From: Bacteroides sp.
Lineage (GTDB): Bacteria > Bacteroidota > Bacteroidia > Bacteroidales > Muribaculaceae
DNA length: 64,000 nt
Direction: 5' to 3'
Assembly (NCBI GenBank): GCA_014802445.1
Contig: JAAVCF010000008.1
Coordinates: 1-64,000 of the forward strand
Shown: positions 36,058-45,138 of the stretch, piece after piece
Position numbering within the stretch: the first letter of the stretch is position 1
How the letters are laid out: each line of letters starts with the position of its first letter
Position numbers and translations under genes: made by a program
Notes under the pieces: generated by a model
Seen by the model: only the letters and a program-made list of their open reading frames with translations
Database searches by the model: none
What the model was told of the DNA's origin: nothing

Positions 36058-38778
36058 ATGAAAAAAGCTTCTTGGATTATGGCATGCTTCATGTTTGCGT
36101 CGTCAGTAACAGCAGGCGCGCAGATTGTGGAGTCATCGCCCACACCGCTCCAGCAGTCAAGCAAGGATGTGGTGCTTACCTATCATGCCGATCAGGGCAC
36201 AGCAGGCCTTAAGGGCCTCACCTCAGGTGTCTACACTCACATCGGCGTTATAACCAACAAAAGTGACGGCTCCTGGACCTACGCTCCCTCAAAATGGGGC
36301 GACAATGCCGACAAATATGCCCTTGAATTCGTGTCGACCGACACATGGCGCCTCAACATCGGCGACATCCGCACCTATTTCGGAATAACCGACCCTGATG
36401 AGGAGGTGCTCAAACTCGCCATGGTGTTCCGCAACGCCGATTGCACCAAGGAAGGCAAAGGTCCCGGCGGTGCCGACATTTTCCTCGATGTCTACCCTGA
36501 CCAGTTCTCAATGTCGCTCGCTTCAAGCCTCTCCGGCTCGGTGCTGAACGACAACACTTCCGCCACTTTCACCGTCAGCTCAACAGAGGCCTGCGAGCTT
36601 TCGCTCTTTGTCAATGACACCAAGGTGGCCAATGTCAACGGAACTTCGCTCAAGGCTGACTACACTTTCTCTGGCCGTGGCGAATACGTGGTGAAAGCCA
36701 CAGCCGATAATGGCAAGGAAACCGTCACAGAATCGCTCACCTACCTCGTGGCTCCCGAGGCCGTGGCTGCCGACTATCCCGGCGGCACTCCCCGCATGGG
36801 TGCCGTGAAAAATGACGATGGCTCCGTGACCTTCTGCCTCGCGGCTCCTCAGAAGAGCAGCGTGATTCTCGTAGGCTCATGGGACGATTACGCCACTCTG
36901 GGCAAAAACGTCATGAACTATCAGGACTATGAGGGTCATCGCTATTTCTGGCTGACTGTTGAGGGTCTTGAAAGCGGCGTCCACTATCCTTATTATTATA
37001 TTGTGGACGGTGCGACAAAGGTGGCTGACCCCTACGCTCACCTTGTTCTCGACCCGTACAGTGACAAGTGGCTCACCAACAATCTCGAAGGCATCCCTTC
37101 GTATCCCTACGACCGCTTCGAGGACACCGCTCTGGCCGTTTATTGCGACACTCTTGACGATTATGACTGGGAGGTGACCGATTTCGAGATTCCCGCTCAT
37201 GACAATCTGGTGATTTATGAGCTCCTTATCCGCGACTTCGGCGGCGACGGCTCCGGCACCGGAACCATCAAGGATGTCCACTCTCATCTCAACTATCTGA
37301 AGAATCTCGGTGTCAACGCCATTGAGCTGATGCCTATCATGGAGTTTAACGGCAACAACTCATGGGGCTACAACACCAACTTCTACATGGCTCCTGACAA
37401 GGCCTACGGCACCCCGGCCGAGTATAAGAAACTCATCGACACTCTCCACAAGATGGGATTTGCCGTCATCCTCGACATTGTGTTCAATCAGAGCGACGGC
37501 CTCCATCCCTGGTACCGCATGTATGACATCAAGGAGAATCCTTTCTACAATGCCCATGCACCTCATGACTACAGCGTGCTCAACGACTGGCGTCAGGACC
37601 ATCCCCTGGTTCAGCAGCAGTGGGAGGACGCTCTTCGCTACTGGATGACGGAGTACAAGGTTGACGGCTTCCGCTTCGACCTCGTGAAGGGCCTGGGCGA
37701 CAATGACAGCTATACTTCCGGCACCGAGGCTTACAATCCCTCTCGTGTGGCCAACATGACCCGCCTCCATTCGGTCATCACTTCAGTTAATCCCGCCGGC
37801 ATCCATATCAATGAACACCTGGCCGGAGCCAAAGAGGAGAATGAGATGGCCGCCGATGGCCAGCTCAACTGGAGCAACATGAACAACGCTGCCTGTCAGG
37901 TTGCTATGGGTTATCAGAGTGATGCCGACATGAGCGGCATGTATGCTCCCCGCAACGGCAGCCGCACCGCCGGCTCTACCGTGGCCTATTGCGAGAGCCA
38001 CGATGAGGAGCGCATGGGCTACAAGCAAACCCAGTGGGGAGCCACAAACGACATCAAGACTGACGATACCATCCGCATGCGTCGCCTTGGTTCCGTGGCC
38101 GCTCAGATGCTCATGACTCCCGGCTCAAAGATGATCTGGCAGTTTGCCGAACTCGGCGCCGACCAGTCAACCAAGAGCTCCGACGGTTCAAACAACACTG
38201 ACCCCAAGAAGGTCGTTTGGGGCTATCTTGACAATGCCGCCCGTGCCGGCCTCTATCAGAGCTATCGCGAACTGTGCTGGATGCGCCAGTATAACCCTGA
38301 CCTGTTCTCAGCCGATGCCAACGTCACTCTCAGCCTCAACGGCTGGGCCGACGGTCGCTATATTGTCCTCTCAAACGGCGACAATGAGGCCGTGCTTCTC
38401 GTCAATCCTGAGACCTCCAAGAGCGTGGTGGTCAGCGCTCCTGTCACCAAAATCAGCGATGCTAACAATCAGGTGATCAGCGCAAGCTTCGCCACCGAGC
38501 CTGCCGTAGTAGCCACTGATGGCAATGTGTCATGCGAGCTCGCTCCCGGCGCCTATGTCCTGGTCGGCACTTCCGATCTCACCGAGATTGACTCCATCAT
38601 GGGCTCAGAGCCTGCCGTTAGCGTGCGCGGCGAAAACGGTCGCATCACCATCGTAGGCGATTACACTTCAGCCGCTGTGTTTGACCTCATGGGCCGCAGC
38701 TATCCCTCGCTGCGTGTGCCCGCAGGCACATACGTTGTCAATGTGGACGGTGTGGCCTCGAAGGTTATCGTCAAGTAA
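36058..38778 (+). CDS. Secreted GH13 alpha-amylase-type glycoside hydrolase
   Basis: A 906-residue exported alpha-glucan hydrolase. Order: signal peptide (cleavage near TAGAQ), an unrecognised N-terminal beta domain, an Ig-like domain (about 150-235), a CBM48-type module (about 245-350, VGSWDDY), the GH13 barrel (about 370-760) and a short C-terminal domain resembling a type IX sorting signal (VFDLMGRSY, PAGTYVVNV). The catalytic triad is complete: Asp541 in GFRFD, Glu586 in INEHL, Asp649 in SHDE, with Arg539 and His648. No SusC/SusD-type transport genes lie nearby, so this is not a complete utilisation locus. Exact linkage preference is unknown. Confidence 0.92.
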   Translation: MKKASWIMACFMFASSVTAGAQIVESSPTPLQQSSKDVVLTYHADQGTAGLKGLTSGVYTHIGVITNKSDGSWTYAPSKWGDNADKYALEFVSTDTWRLNIGDIRTYFGITDPDEEVLKLAMVFRNADCTKEGKGPGGADIFLDVYPDQFSMSLASSLSGSVLNDNTSATFTVSSTEACELSLFVNDTKVANVNGTSLKADYTFSGRGEYVVKATADNGKETVTESLTYLVAPEAVAADYPGGTPRMGAVKNDDGSVTFCLAAPQKSSVILVGSWDDYATLGKNVMNYQDYEGHRYFWLTVEGLESGVHYPYYYIVDGATKVADPYAHLVLDPYSDKWLTNNLEGIPSYPYDRFEDTALAVYCDTLDDYDWEVTDFEIPAHDNLVIYELLIRDFGGDGSGTGTIKDVHSHLNYLKNLGVNAIELMPIMEFNGNNSWGYNTNFYMAPDKAYGTPAEYKKLIDTLHKMGFAVILDIVFNQSDGLHPWYRMYDIKENPFYNAHAPHDYSVLNDWRQDHPLVQQQWEDALRYWMTEYKVDGFRFDLVKGLGDNDSYTSGTEAYNPSRVANMTRLHSVITSVNPAGIHINEHLAGAKEENEMAADGQLNWSNMNNAACQVAMGYQSDADMSGMYAPRNGSRTAGSTVAYCESHDEERMGYKQTQWGATNDIKTDDTIRMRRLGSVAAQMLMTPGSKMIWQFAELGADQSTKSSDGSNNTDPKKVVWGYLDNAARAGLYQSYRELCWMRQYNPDLFSADANVTLSLNGWADGRYIVLSNGDNEAVLLVNPETSKSVVVSAPVTKISDANNQVISASFATEPAVVATDGNVSCELAPGAYVLVGTSDLTEIDSIMGSEPAVSVRGENGRITIVGDYTSAAVFDLMGRSYPSLRVPAGTYVVNVDGVASKVIVK

Positions 38779-38794
38779 TCAATCCTGAATCATT

Positions 38795-38834
38795 AAAAAG
38801 AGCGGGGCACCGGTTTGGCGCCCCGCTCTTTTTT
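38795..38834 (+). terminator. Terminator of the amylase gene
   Basis: A 13-bp stem (38796-38808 with 38820-38832) followed by T residues, 17 nt after the stop codon. Confidence 0.85.
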
Positions 38835-38880
38835 GAATTTATTAAGATTGGTGTGAAAAATTAATGCACACACCCCGGGC

Positions 38881-38888
38881 TATCTTTG
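38881..38888 (+). promoter_or_regulatory. Promoter -7 box of the small orphan gene
   Basis: TATCTTTG is an exact TAnnTTTG box, 46 nt before the ATG at 38935. The nearest TTG upstream is 30 nt away, too far for the usual arrangement. Confidence 0.5.
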
Positions 38889-38934
38889 CATCGTAATCAA
38901 AACTCATTTTCTAACCTCTTAACTCAGCCCGATT

Positions 38935-39174
38935 ATGAACCAGTCAGTATTCTTCAGCTCACGTGTGATTGACACCATCAATTCGCTCCCTCTTGACGAC
39001 CGCTCAACCATGGCGGCTGCCCTTACCAGCGAATTTATCCTTGGCATGGATGCCGCCGGCTCACTGAGCGGTGTGCAGAAGATGGTCTATGCAATCATCC
39101 GCCACTATGTCAAGCAGGACATGAGCCGCCTCGGCACCACCAAGGAGGTGATTGACCTCCGCGACATCTGCTGA
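38935..39174 (+). CDS. Small conserved-looking hypothetical protein
   Basis: A 79-residue soluble protein, mostly helical, with no signal peptide. It reads VFFSSRVIDTINSL, an acidic helix, LTSEFILGMDAAG, and a basic helix QKMVYAIIRHYVKQD. It has its own promoter box and a strong terminator. Codon use is highly biased like gyrA and glnS, which suggests strong expression. I do not recognise a named family. A small regulator or ribosome/nucleoid-associated role is possible, but this is speculation. Confidence 0.75.
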   Translation: MNQSVFFSSRVIDTINSLPLDDRSTMAAALTSEFILGMDAAGSLSGVQKMVYAIIRHYVKQDMSRLGTTKEVIDLRDIC

Positions 39175-39242
39175 TTCACCTTCGGGCGTCGCAGTAAGTG
39201 AGCTCTATGCCCCGGTTGGAAACCTGCCGTCGGGCAGTCGAC

Positions 39243-39286
39243 AAAAAAGCCGGAACGAAGCGGGCAACCCGCCGTTCCGGCTTTTT
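39243..39286. terminator. Bidirectional terminator between the small orphan gene and htpG
   Basis: A 13-14 bp outer stem (39243-39256 with 39274-39286) with a nested GCGGG/CCCGC stem; A-run on the left and T-run on the right suit both directions. Confidence 0.85.
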
Positions 39287-39312
39287 CGTCGTTTCAGTCA
39301 GTGTCAGTGCGC

Positions 39313-41322
39313 TTATTTCAGTAGGCTGATTGAGCGGCTGATGAAGTCACTGAGCTCGGCGCCTTTGAGGAGGCCGTTGGCCAGTAGCGCCAGGTCAATC
39401 ACCTGCTTAACCAGGGGCTGCTTGGAGGCAAACTCGCTGACGGCTTTCTCGCGCTCGCGGCGTTCATGAGCCATTGTCTCTTCAAGATGCTGTTCCTGCT
39501 TGCTGTCGGCGTCTTTGTCGGCGCTGTCGGTCTTCTCCTTGCTATGGAGGGCACGGAGCTCTTCGTCGGCCTTGGCAATGGCGTCAGTCATGGGCTTCAC
39601 TGCGGGCATGAGCTCGGCATCGGCCTTGTCGGTGATTCCCTTGATGATGTCGGAGCCGGTGTTGACGATGATGTTGTAGCTGTCCGGCATCTCGCCGTAG
39701 AAGCTCATGCCGGGCTGCATGGCGGCCATCTCCTTCATTCGGCGCATGTATTCGTTCTGTGTGATGAGCACAGGGTTGGCGTTGTTGTCAAGCTTCTCGA
39801 AGGTCACGAAGAATTCGGCTTTGTCAACCTTGGCCACCTGTGAGCGGAAAAGGGTGGTGTAAACATCCACCTGTTCGGCACTCAGGCCACTCTCTTTCTT
39901 GTCGTCTTTGGGGATGAGGTTTGAGGCGATGTCGCTGTCCACGCGGGTGAAGCGGGTCTTCTCAAGCTTGCTCTCCAGAAGGCCGATGAAGTGGCTGTCA
40001 AGCTGTCCGTCCATCAGCAGCACATTGTAACCCATGTCCTGAGCCTGCTTGATGTAGTTATACTGTGCGATGGGGTCGGTGGAATAGAGATAAACCACGT
40101 TGCCCTCCTTGTCGGTCTGATTGGCTTCGACGAGGGTGCGGTATTCCTCCAGGGTGAAGTATTTCCCTTCGGTGTCGCGAAGGAGAGTGAATTTCATCGC
40201 TGCGTCGCAGAATTTCTGGTCGGTCAGCATGCCGTACTCAATAAACACCTTGATGTCGTCCCACTTCTTCTCGAAGTCCTGACGGTCGTTCTTGAAGATG
40301 TTGTCAAGGCGTTCGGCCACTTTCTTGGTGATGTAGCCTGAGATTTTCTTGACGGCGGTGTCGCTCTGCAGGTAGGAGCGTGACACGTTCAGAGGGATGT
40401 CAGGCGAGTCGATAACGCCCTGAAGGAGCATCATGAACTCGGGCACCACACCTTCCACCGAGTCGGTCACATACACCTGGTTGCAGTAGAGCTGGATGCG
40501 GTCCTTGCGGATGTCGAGGTTGTTCTTGATTTTAGGGAAGAAGAGGATGCCCGTCAGTGTGAAGGGATAGTCCACATTGAGGTGAATCCAGAACAGGGGA
40601 TCCTCCTGACCGGGATAGAGCTCATGGTAGAAGTTGCGATAATCCTCGTCGGTCAGGTCGGCGGGTTTCTTGGTCCATGTGGGCTCGGTGGAGTTGATGA
40701 CCTTGCCGGCGCTCTCCACGGGCACGGGAAGGAAGCGGCAGTATTTCTTCAGAAGGGTGTCAATGCGTGCCTGCTCCAGGAATTCCTTGTCGTCATCGTC
40801 AATGTAGAGGATGATGTCGGTTCCGCGCTCGGCTTTCTCGGCGGGGCCCATGTTGTAGACGGGTGAGCCGTCACATTCCCAGCGCACGGCCTCAGCGCCC
40901 TCTTTGTAGCTCAGTGACACTATCTCCACTTTCTTTGCCACCATGAAGGCTGAGTAAAAGCCGAGGCCGAAGTGACCGATGATGGAGTTAGCGGAGTCTT
41001 TGTACTTGTTCACAAACTCTTCGGCACCGGAGAATGCAATCTGGTTGATGTACTTGTCAATATCGTCAGCTGTCATGCCGATGCCGTGGTCACTGACGGT
41101 GAGGGTGCCTTTCTCTTTATCGACGGTCACTGTCACCTTCATGTCGCCGAGCTCACCCTTGAACTCGCCGAACGATGCCAGTGTCTTCAGCTTCTGAGTG
41201 GCGTCGATGGCGTTTGAAACGAGCTCACGCAGAAAGATTTCATGGTCGCTGTAAAGAAATTTCTTGATTACAGGAAAGATGTTTTCGGTGGTAACACCGA
41301 TTGAACCTTGTTTAGTGCTCAT
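39313..41322 (-). CDS. htpG: Molecular chaperone HtpG (bacterial Hsp90)
   Basis: A 669-residue dimeric ATP-dependent chaperone. The GHKL ATPase site is visible: ELVSNAIDA (Asn-containing N box), DHGIGMT (G1) and GHFGLGFYSAF (lid). The middle domain contains RSYLQSD; the C-terminal region contains a charged linker near 600-640. It stands alone. I found no consensus TAnnTTTG box upstream, so its promoter may be of a different kind, for example stress-responsive. Confidence 0.97.
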   Translation of the reverse strand: MSTKQGSIGVTTENIFPVIKKFLYSDHEIFLRELVSNAIDATQKLKTLASFGEFKGELGDMKVTVTVDKEKGTLTVSDHGIGMTADDIDKYINQIAFSGAEEFVNKYKDSANSIIGHFGLGFYSAFMVAKKVEIVSLSYKEGAEAVRWECDGSPVYNMGPAEKAERGTDIILYIDDDDKEFLEQARIDTLLKKYCRFLPVPVESAGKVINSTEPTWTKKPADLTDEDYRNFYHELYPGQEDPLFWIHLNVDYPFTLTGILFFPKIKNNLDIRKDRIQLYCNQVYVTDSVEGVVPEFMMLLQGVIDSPDIPLNVSRSYLQSDTAVKKISGYITKKVAERLDNIFKNDRQDFEKKWDDIKVFIEYGMLTDQKFCDAAMKFTLLRDTEGKYFTLEEYRTLVEANQTDKEGNVVYLYSTDPIAQYNYIKQAQDMGYNVLLMDGQLDSHFIGLLESKLEKTRFTRVDSDIASNLIPKDDKKESGLSAEQVDVYTTLFRSQVAKVDKAEFFVTFEKLDNNANPVLITQNEYMRRMKEMAAMQPGMSFYGEMPDSYNIIVNTGSDIIKGITDKADAELMPAVKPMTDAIAKADEELRALHSKEKTDSADKDADSKQEQHLEETMAHERREREKAVSEFASKQPLVKQVIDLALLANGLLKGAELSDFISRSISLLK

Positions 41323-41409
41323 ATCTTTATTAGTTCGTTGTTATGTTTTTTGCTATTCTTATAACAAATCCTGTGCCACATGGTTCCCGCCTGACAAAAT
41401 GGCCGCCCA

Positions 41410-41440
41410 ACTCCTCACTCCTAACTCCTAACTCCTAACT
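41410..41440 (+). repeat. Heptanucleotide tandem repeat
   Basis: Four consecutive 7-bp units of the form ACTCCTA (the first ending in C) plus three further bases. It lies about 90 nt upstream of htpG and is non-coding on both strands as far as I can see. Confidence 0.85.
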
Positions 41441-41445
41441 GAAAA

Positions 41446-41471
41446 AAAATCGCTGAATCAGCGATTTTTTC
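41446..41471. other. Orphan terminator-like hairpin
   Basis: An almost perfect palindrome, ending in A- and T-runs, with the form AATCGCTGA/TCAGCGATT. It resembles a bidirectional terminator, but no gene on either strand ends here: htpG starts at 41322 going left and glnS at 41876 going right. It may insulate the two, or end a small RNA that I cannot identify. Confidence 0.5.
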
Positions 41472-41505
41472 CGCACGATGTCCGCTTTTTCATTTTCGCG
41501 CCCCG

Positions 41506-41513
41506 TAACTTTG
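41506..41513 (+). promoter_or_regulatory. Promoter -7 box of the putative RNA or glnS leader
   Basis: TAACTTTG, exact match to TAnnTTTG, with only a T-rich stretch at the upstream position. It lies 360 nt before glnS and precedes the GC-rich region described as a candidate RNA. Confidence 0.45.
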
Positions 41514-41516
41514 CAT

Positions 41517-41768
41517 TGTCAATCATCAACAATAATAGGGACAAACATTTGCGTGGGATGGTTGACCATTAATCAAAATCGCTCGGGCTCGTCGCTGTCG
41601 CGACCGGCGCGCTCGGGCAGGGCAGTAGCCCCGGAGGTCTTTCTCCACCAAAAAAATCTAAAAAATCTCTCAAAAGGAGAAAGGCCGAAAGGCATAATCC
41701 CTGAATCAGTGACAGGGGCATCCGTTTTAGAGGGCCGGGTGCTCCCTGTTCCTGTTCCCCTTTTCTGA
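41517..41768 (+). ncRNA. Candidate structured RNA or long glnS leader
   Basis: About 250 nt without a convincing ORF, GC-rich at 41580-41640. Complementary segments are: GTCGC/GCGAC (41591-41604), GGGCT/AGCCC (41585-41589 with 41627-41631), an 11-bp pairing of 41637-41647 with 41676-41686 around an A-rich loop, and about 9 bp between 41712-41720 and 41740-41749, ahead of a CCCCTTTTCTG end. CGCTCGGG is repeated directly. I cannot match it to tmRNA, RNase P, SRP or 6S RNA. It may be a free sRNA, or a leader regulating glnS. Low certainty. Confidence 0.3.
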
Positions 41769-41817
41769 CCGGCGGTTGATTTTCGCCGCGAAATGACCGT
41801 AGTTCGGAATTAATCGT

Positions 41818-41825
41818 TAATTTTG
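41818..41825 (+). promoter_or_regulatory. Promoter -7 box of glnS
   Basis: TAATTTTG, 50 nt before the glnS ATG. No TTTG at the preferred distance. Confidence 0.55.
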
Positions 41826-41875
41826 CATTTTATAAAATTTAGAATCAACAATCGCACCTCATAACACTGACTCAG

Positions 41876-43597
41876 ATGAGCAACACTGAAGAGAAAAAAG
41901 TGAATGACACCGAGGCTGCCGGTGAAGCCCGCGGTCTTAATTTCGTAGAACAGATTGTGGCCGATGACCTCGCGGCCGGTAAGAATGGCGGACGCCTCAA
42001 CACTCGTTTCCCGCCCGAACCCAATGGCTATCTCCACATTGGTCATGCCAAGGCCATCTGTATGGACTTCGGAGTGGCCGAAAAGTTTGGCGGCACATGC
42101 AATCTCCGTTTTGACGACACCAACCCCGTTAAGGAGGATGTGGAGTATGTCGACTCTATCAAGGAGGACATCAAGTGGCTCGGCTTTGACTGGGCTGACC
42201 GTGAATATTACGCCAGCGATTACTTCCCTCAGCTTTATGATCTGGCCGTGCGCCTGATCAAGGAGGGCAAAGCCTACGTTGACGATCAGACCTCTGAGCA
42301 GATTGCAGCTCAGAAGGGCACTCCAACCACCCCCGGCCAGGCAAGCCCTTTCCGCGACCGCACTCCCGAGGAGAATCTTGACCTCTTCGAGCGCATGAAC
42401 GCAGGCGAGTTTGACGAGGGGTCACGCGTGCTCCGTGCCAAGATTGACATGGCTTCGAGCAACATGCACTTCCGTGACCCCATCATGTACCGCATCATCA
42501 AGACGCCTCACCATCGCACAGGCACAAAGTGGAATGTCTACCCCATGTATGACTTCGCCCACGGCCAGAGCGACTTCTTTGAGGGCGTCACTCACTCCAT
42601 CTGCACCCTCGAGTTTGTGCCTCATCGTCCCCTCTATGACTATTTCGTAGATGAGCTGGCCGACGAGACTTACCGCCCCCGCCAGATTGAGTTTAACCGC
42701 CTTAACCTCACTTACACTGTCATGAGCAAGCGCAAGCTGCTCCAGCTTGTCAAGGAGGGTCTCGTGGCCGGATGGGATGATCCCCGCATGCCAACCATCA
42801 GCGGCATGCGTCGCCGTGGCTACACTCCCGCGTCGGTGCGCAATTTCATTGACCTCATCGGCTACACCAAGTACGAGGCGCTTAACTCCATCTCTCTGCT
42901 TGAACATGCCGTGCGCGACGACCTCAACCGTGTGGCCACCCGCGGCATGGCTGTCATGAACCCCGTCAAGGTGGTCATCACCAACTATCCCGAGGGTCAG
43001 ACCGAAATGGTGGAGATGGAAAACAATCCCGAGGATGCTCAGGCAGGAACTCACCAGATGCCCTTCTCACGCGAAATTTACATCGAGCGTGACGACTTCA
43101 TGGAGAATCCTCCCAAAAAGTTCTTCCGCCTCGCCCCTGACGGTGAGGTGCGTCTCAAAGGCGCTTACATTATAAAATGTGAGGGCGTGGAGAAGGACGC
43201 TGAGGGCAACATCACCCAAATCAATTGCACCTACGACCCCGAAACCCGCAGCGGCCTCCCCGGCAGCATGCGCAAGGTAAAGGGCACGCTCCACTGGGTC
43301 AGCGCCCCGCATGCTGTCGATGCCACGGCGCGTCTCTATGACCGTCTGTTCAGCGTCGAGGATCCTTCGGCCGAGCCTGATCGCGATTTCCGCGACATGC
43401 TCAACCCCGACTCGCTCAAGGTTGTGGAAGGCATCAAGATTGAGCCTTTCCTCGCTGAAAATGCCGTGCCCGGACGCCCCTTCCAGTTCCAGCGTATCGG
43501 CTATTTCACTCCTGACCTCGACTCGCGTCCCGGCGCGCTGGTGTTTAACCGCACCATCGCTCTCAAGGACAGCTGGGAGAAGGCTCAGAAGAAGTAA
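41876..43597 (+). CDS. glnS: Glutamine--tRNA ligase
   Basis: A class I synthetase that charges tRNA-Gln directly, so the organism does not depend only on the GatCAB route. The 573-residue protein has the HIGH motif (GYLHIGHAK near residue 52) and MSKRK (about 283). The N-terminal RFPPEPNGYLHIGHA and RFDDTNP are specific to GlnRS rather than GluRS. The C-terminal anticodon-binding beta barrels follow. It starts a probable six-gene transcript that ends with hemW. Confidence 0.96.
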   Translation: MSNTEEKKVNDTEAAGEARGLNFVEQIVADDLAAGKNGGRLNTRFPPEPNGYLHIGHAKAICMDFGVAEKFGGTCNLRFDDTNPVKEDVEYVDSIKEDIKWLGFDWADREYYASDYFPQLYDLAVRLIKEGKAYVDDQTSEQIAAQKGTPTTPGQASPFRDRTPEENLDLFERMNAGEFDEGSRVLRAKIDMASSNMHFRDPIMYRIIKTPHHRTGTKWNVYPMYDFAHGQSDFFEGVTHSICTLEFVPHRPLYDYFVDELADETYRPRQIEFNRLNLTYTVMSKRKLLQLVKEGLVAGWDDPRMPTISGMRRRGYTPASVRNFIDLIGYTKYEALNSISLLEHAVRDDLNRVATRGMAVMNPVKVVITNYPEGQTEMVEMENNPEDAQAGTHQMPFSREIYIERDDFMENPPKKFFRLAPDGEVRLKGAYIIKCEGVEKDAEGNITQINCTYDPETRSGLPGSMRKVKGTLHWVSAPHAVDATARLYDRLFSVEDPSAEPDRDFRDMLNPDSLKVVEGIKIEPFLAENAVPGRPFQFQRIGYFTPDLDSRPGALVFNRTIALKDSWEKAQKK

Positions 43598-43629
43598 AAA
43601 AATCATCTTTATTCCCCCATTGCTCGCGC

Positions 43630-45105
43630 ATGGCTGAAAACCAGGATTCCACCTCCGCGCTCTACGATCGTTTTCGCAACGTCGTAGGGCGTGGCGGCTC
43701 TCAAAGGCATGATGAAGAAGCCTATTTCGACGAGGACGATATCATCGAAATCTACGATTATGCTAATGACCATAACGATGATTTCATTAAGATTGAGGCC
43801 TTGTTCTACGGTGCCCGCATGTTCCCTGACAGCGAGGCGTTGCGCATCCGTCGTGACTATCTCTATTACTATCTCGGCTATGACGATGCCGTAAGAGTGA
43901 TGCTTGAGCGCCGCACAAATCCCACCACACTCAGCCGTCTCCTCGCCTTGCGCAGCCTCACTGACCGTAGCCAGCCCACCCACAAGGAGCTGAGCGAGAT
44001 TCTTGACGCCGCGGAGTCGCTTGACGATGAGGAGGTAATCCAGTTTGTCACCGAGGCTTCCACGCCTGAGAATTATCAGTGGCTGCTGGCCAATGTGGAG
44101 CGCATCAGGGCCAAGTGTTCTTATCTCCCCACGCTCTATTATGAGCTGGCCAGTGCTGCCGAGAATAATTCTGACTATCCCACGGCCATTGCGATGGCTG
44201 AGGAGCTCACAATGCTTGAGCCGTTTAATCTCGACTATTGGGAGCTGCTGGCTGAGATTCAGACGGTCACGGGCGATTTCAAGAGCGCGCTTTCGTCGCT
44301 TGACTATTCGCTTGCCATTGACCCTGACTCGGCAAAGTCAAAAATCCTCAAGGCTTCGGCGCTCTATCAGCTTGACCGTGACGCCGACACTGTGATTGAC
44401 CTGCTTATGGAGGTAAGGAAGAGTGACCGCTTTGACGCCACCACGCTCCAGACTCTCGTGGTGCTCCTCACAGGGGCCAATCGTCTGTCAGATGCTGTGA
44501 CGGTGGTAGAGGAGTTTCTGGCCGCGTCGCCTGATGACCTTCTTGCGCTTGACTGTCTCTTCCTGCTCCGCCCAGACAGTGTGGAGGAGGTGCTCTCGGC
44601 TTTCTCGCAGCGGCCCGTTGCAGCGGCCATGACTGAGACGGAGTGGCTGGGATGGGCCGGTCGTCACATGCCTTTCCGGCGCTATGGGGTGGCTGCCTCC
44701 ATCCTCATGAAAGCGCGTGAGCTGGGACGTCTCGATGCGGGCAATCTGCCGCTGCTCATTGAGGCGCTCTATCTTGCCGGACGCTACACGGATGTGCTCG
44801 CTCTCACCAATGAGGCGGGCTACACCGAAACCACCGCCACGCCTGAGGTTCTCATGGCTGCGGTGATGTCATGCGTCCGCCTTGGCCGGGTGCCGCAGGC
44901 GCGGGTGATTCTGTCGTCTTACATCACCGTACGCTCGTCGCTGGCGCAGCCTGAGGGACCGCTTGACATGGTGACCCTCCCGGAGCTCACTCGCGGGCTT
45001 TACAACATCGGTGCGCGCGCGGCGCTTATCAATATAGCCAACGCGCTTGACTCGCCCGACGTCATTCCGCCGGATGACTATGACCCTTTTGCTCCGCTCA
45101 AATAA
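43630..45105 (+). CDS. TPR-type protein of unknown function
   Basis: A 491-residue soluble protein, acidic at the N-terminus (EEAYFDEDDIIEIYDYANDHNDDF), then helical repeats that fit degenerate TPRs, for example AIAMAEELTMLEPFNLDYWELLAE and ALSSLDYSLAIDPDSAKSKILKASALYQL. No signal peptide is visible, so it is probably cytosolic. It lies 32 nt after glnS and 33 nt before metF. No catalytic motif; role unknown. Confidence 0.82.
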   Translation: MAENQDSTSALYDRFRNVVGRGGSQRHDEEAYFDEDDIIEIYDYANDHNDDFIKIEALFYGARMFPDSEALRIRRDYLYYYLGYDDAVRVMLERRTNPTTLSRLLALRSLTDRSQPTHKELSEILDAAESLDDEEVIQFVTEASTPENYQWLLANVERIRAKCSYLPTLYYELASAAENNSDYPTAIAMAEELTMLEPFNLDYWELLAEIQTVTGDFKSALSSLDYSLAIDPDSAKSKILKASALYQLDRDADTVIDLLMEVRKSDRFDATTLQTLVVLLTGANRLSDAVTVVEEFLAASPDDLLALDCLFLLRPDSVEEVLSAFSQRPVAAAMTETEWLGWAGRHMPFRRYGVAASILMKARELGRLDAGNLPLLIEALYLAGRYTDVLALTNEAGYTETTATPEVLMAAVMSCVRLGRVPQARVILSSYITVRSSLAQPEGPLDMVTLPELTRGLYNIGARAALINIANALDSPDVIPPDDYDPFAPLK

Positions 45106-45138
45106 CCGGCGGCTCACATTCTTATTGCCTTACACATT

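Noticed and set aside
41363-41378. Sigma-54-like sequence (TGGCAC followed by TTTG) upstream of htpG
   Set aside because: The essential GC of the -12 element is GT here and position 7 also differs; no enhancer-like site was seen.
41478-41768. 96-codon plus-strand ORF in the htpG-glnS gap
   Set aside because: It starts before the promoter box at 41506, has an odd composition (Ser/Arg/Pro-rich) and no family resemblance; the region looks like structured RNA instead.
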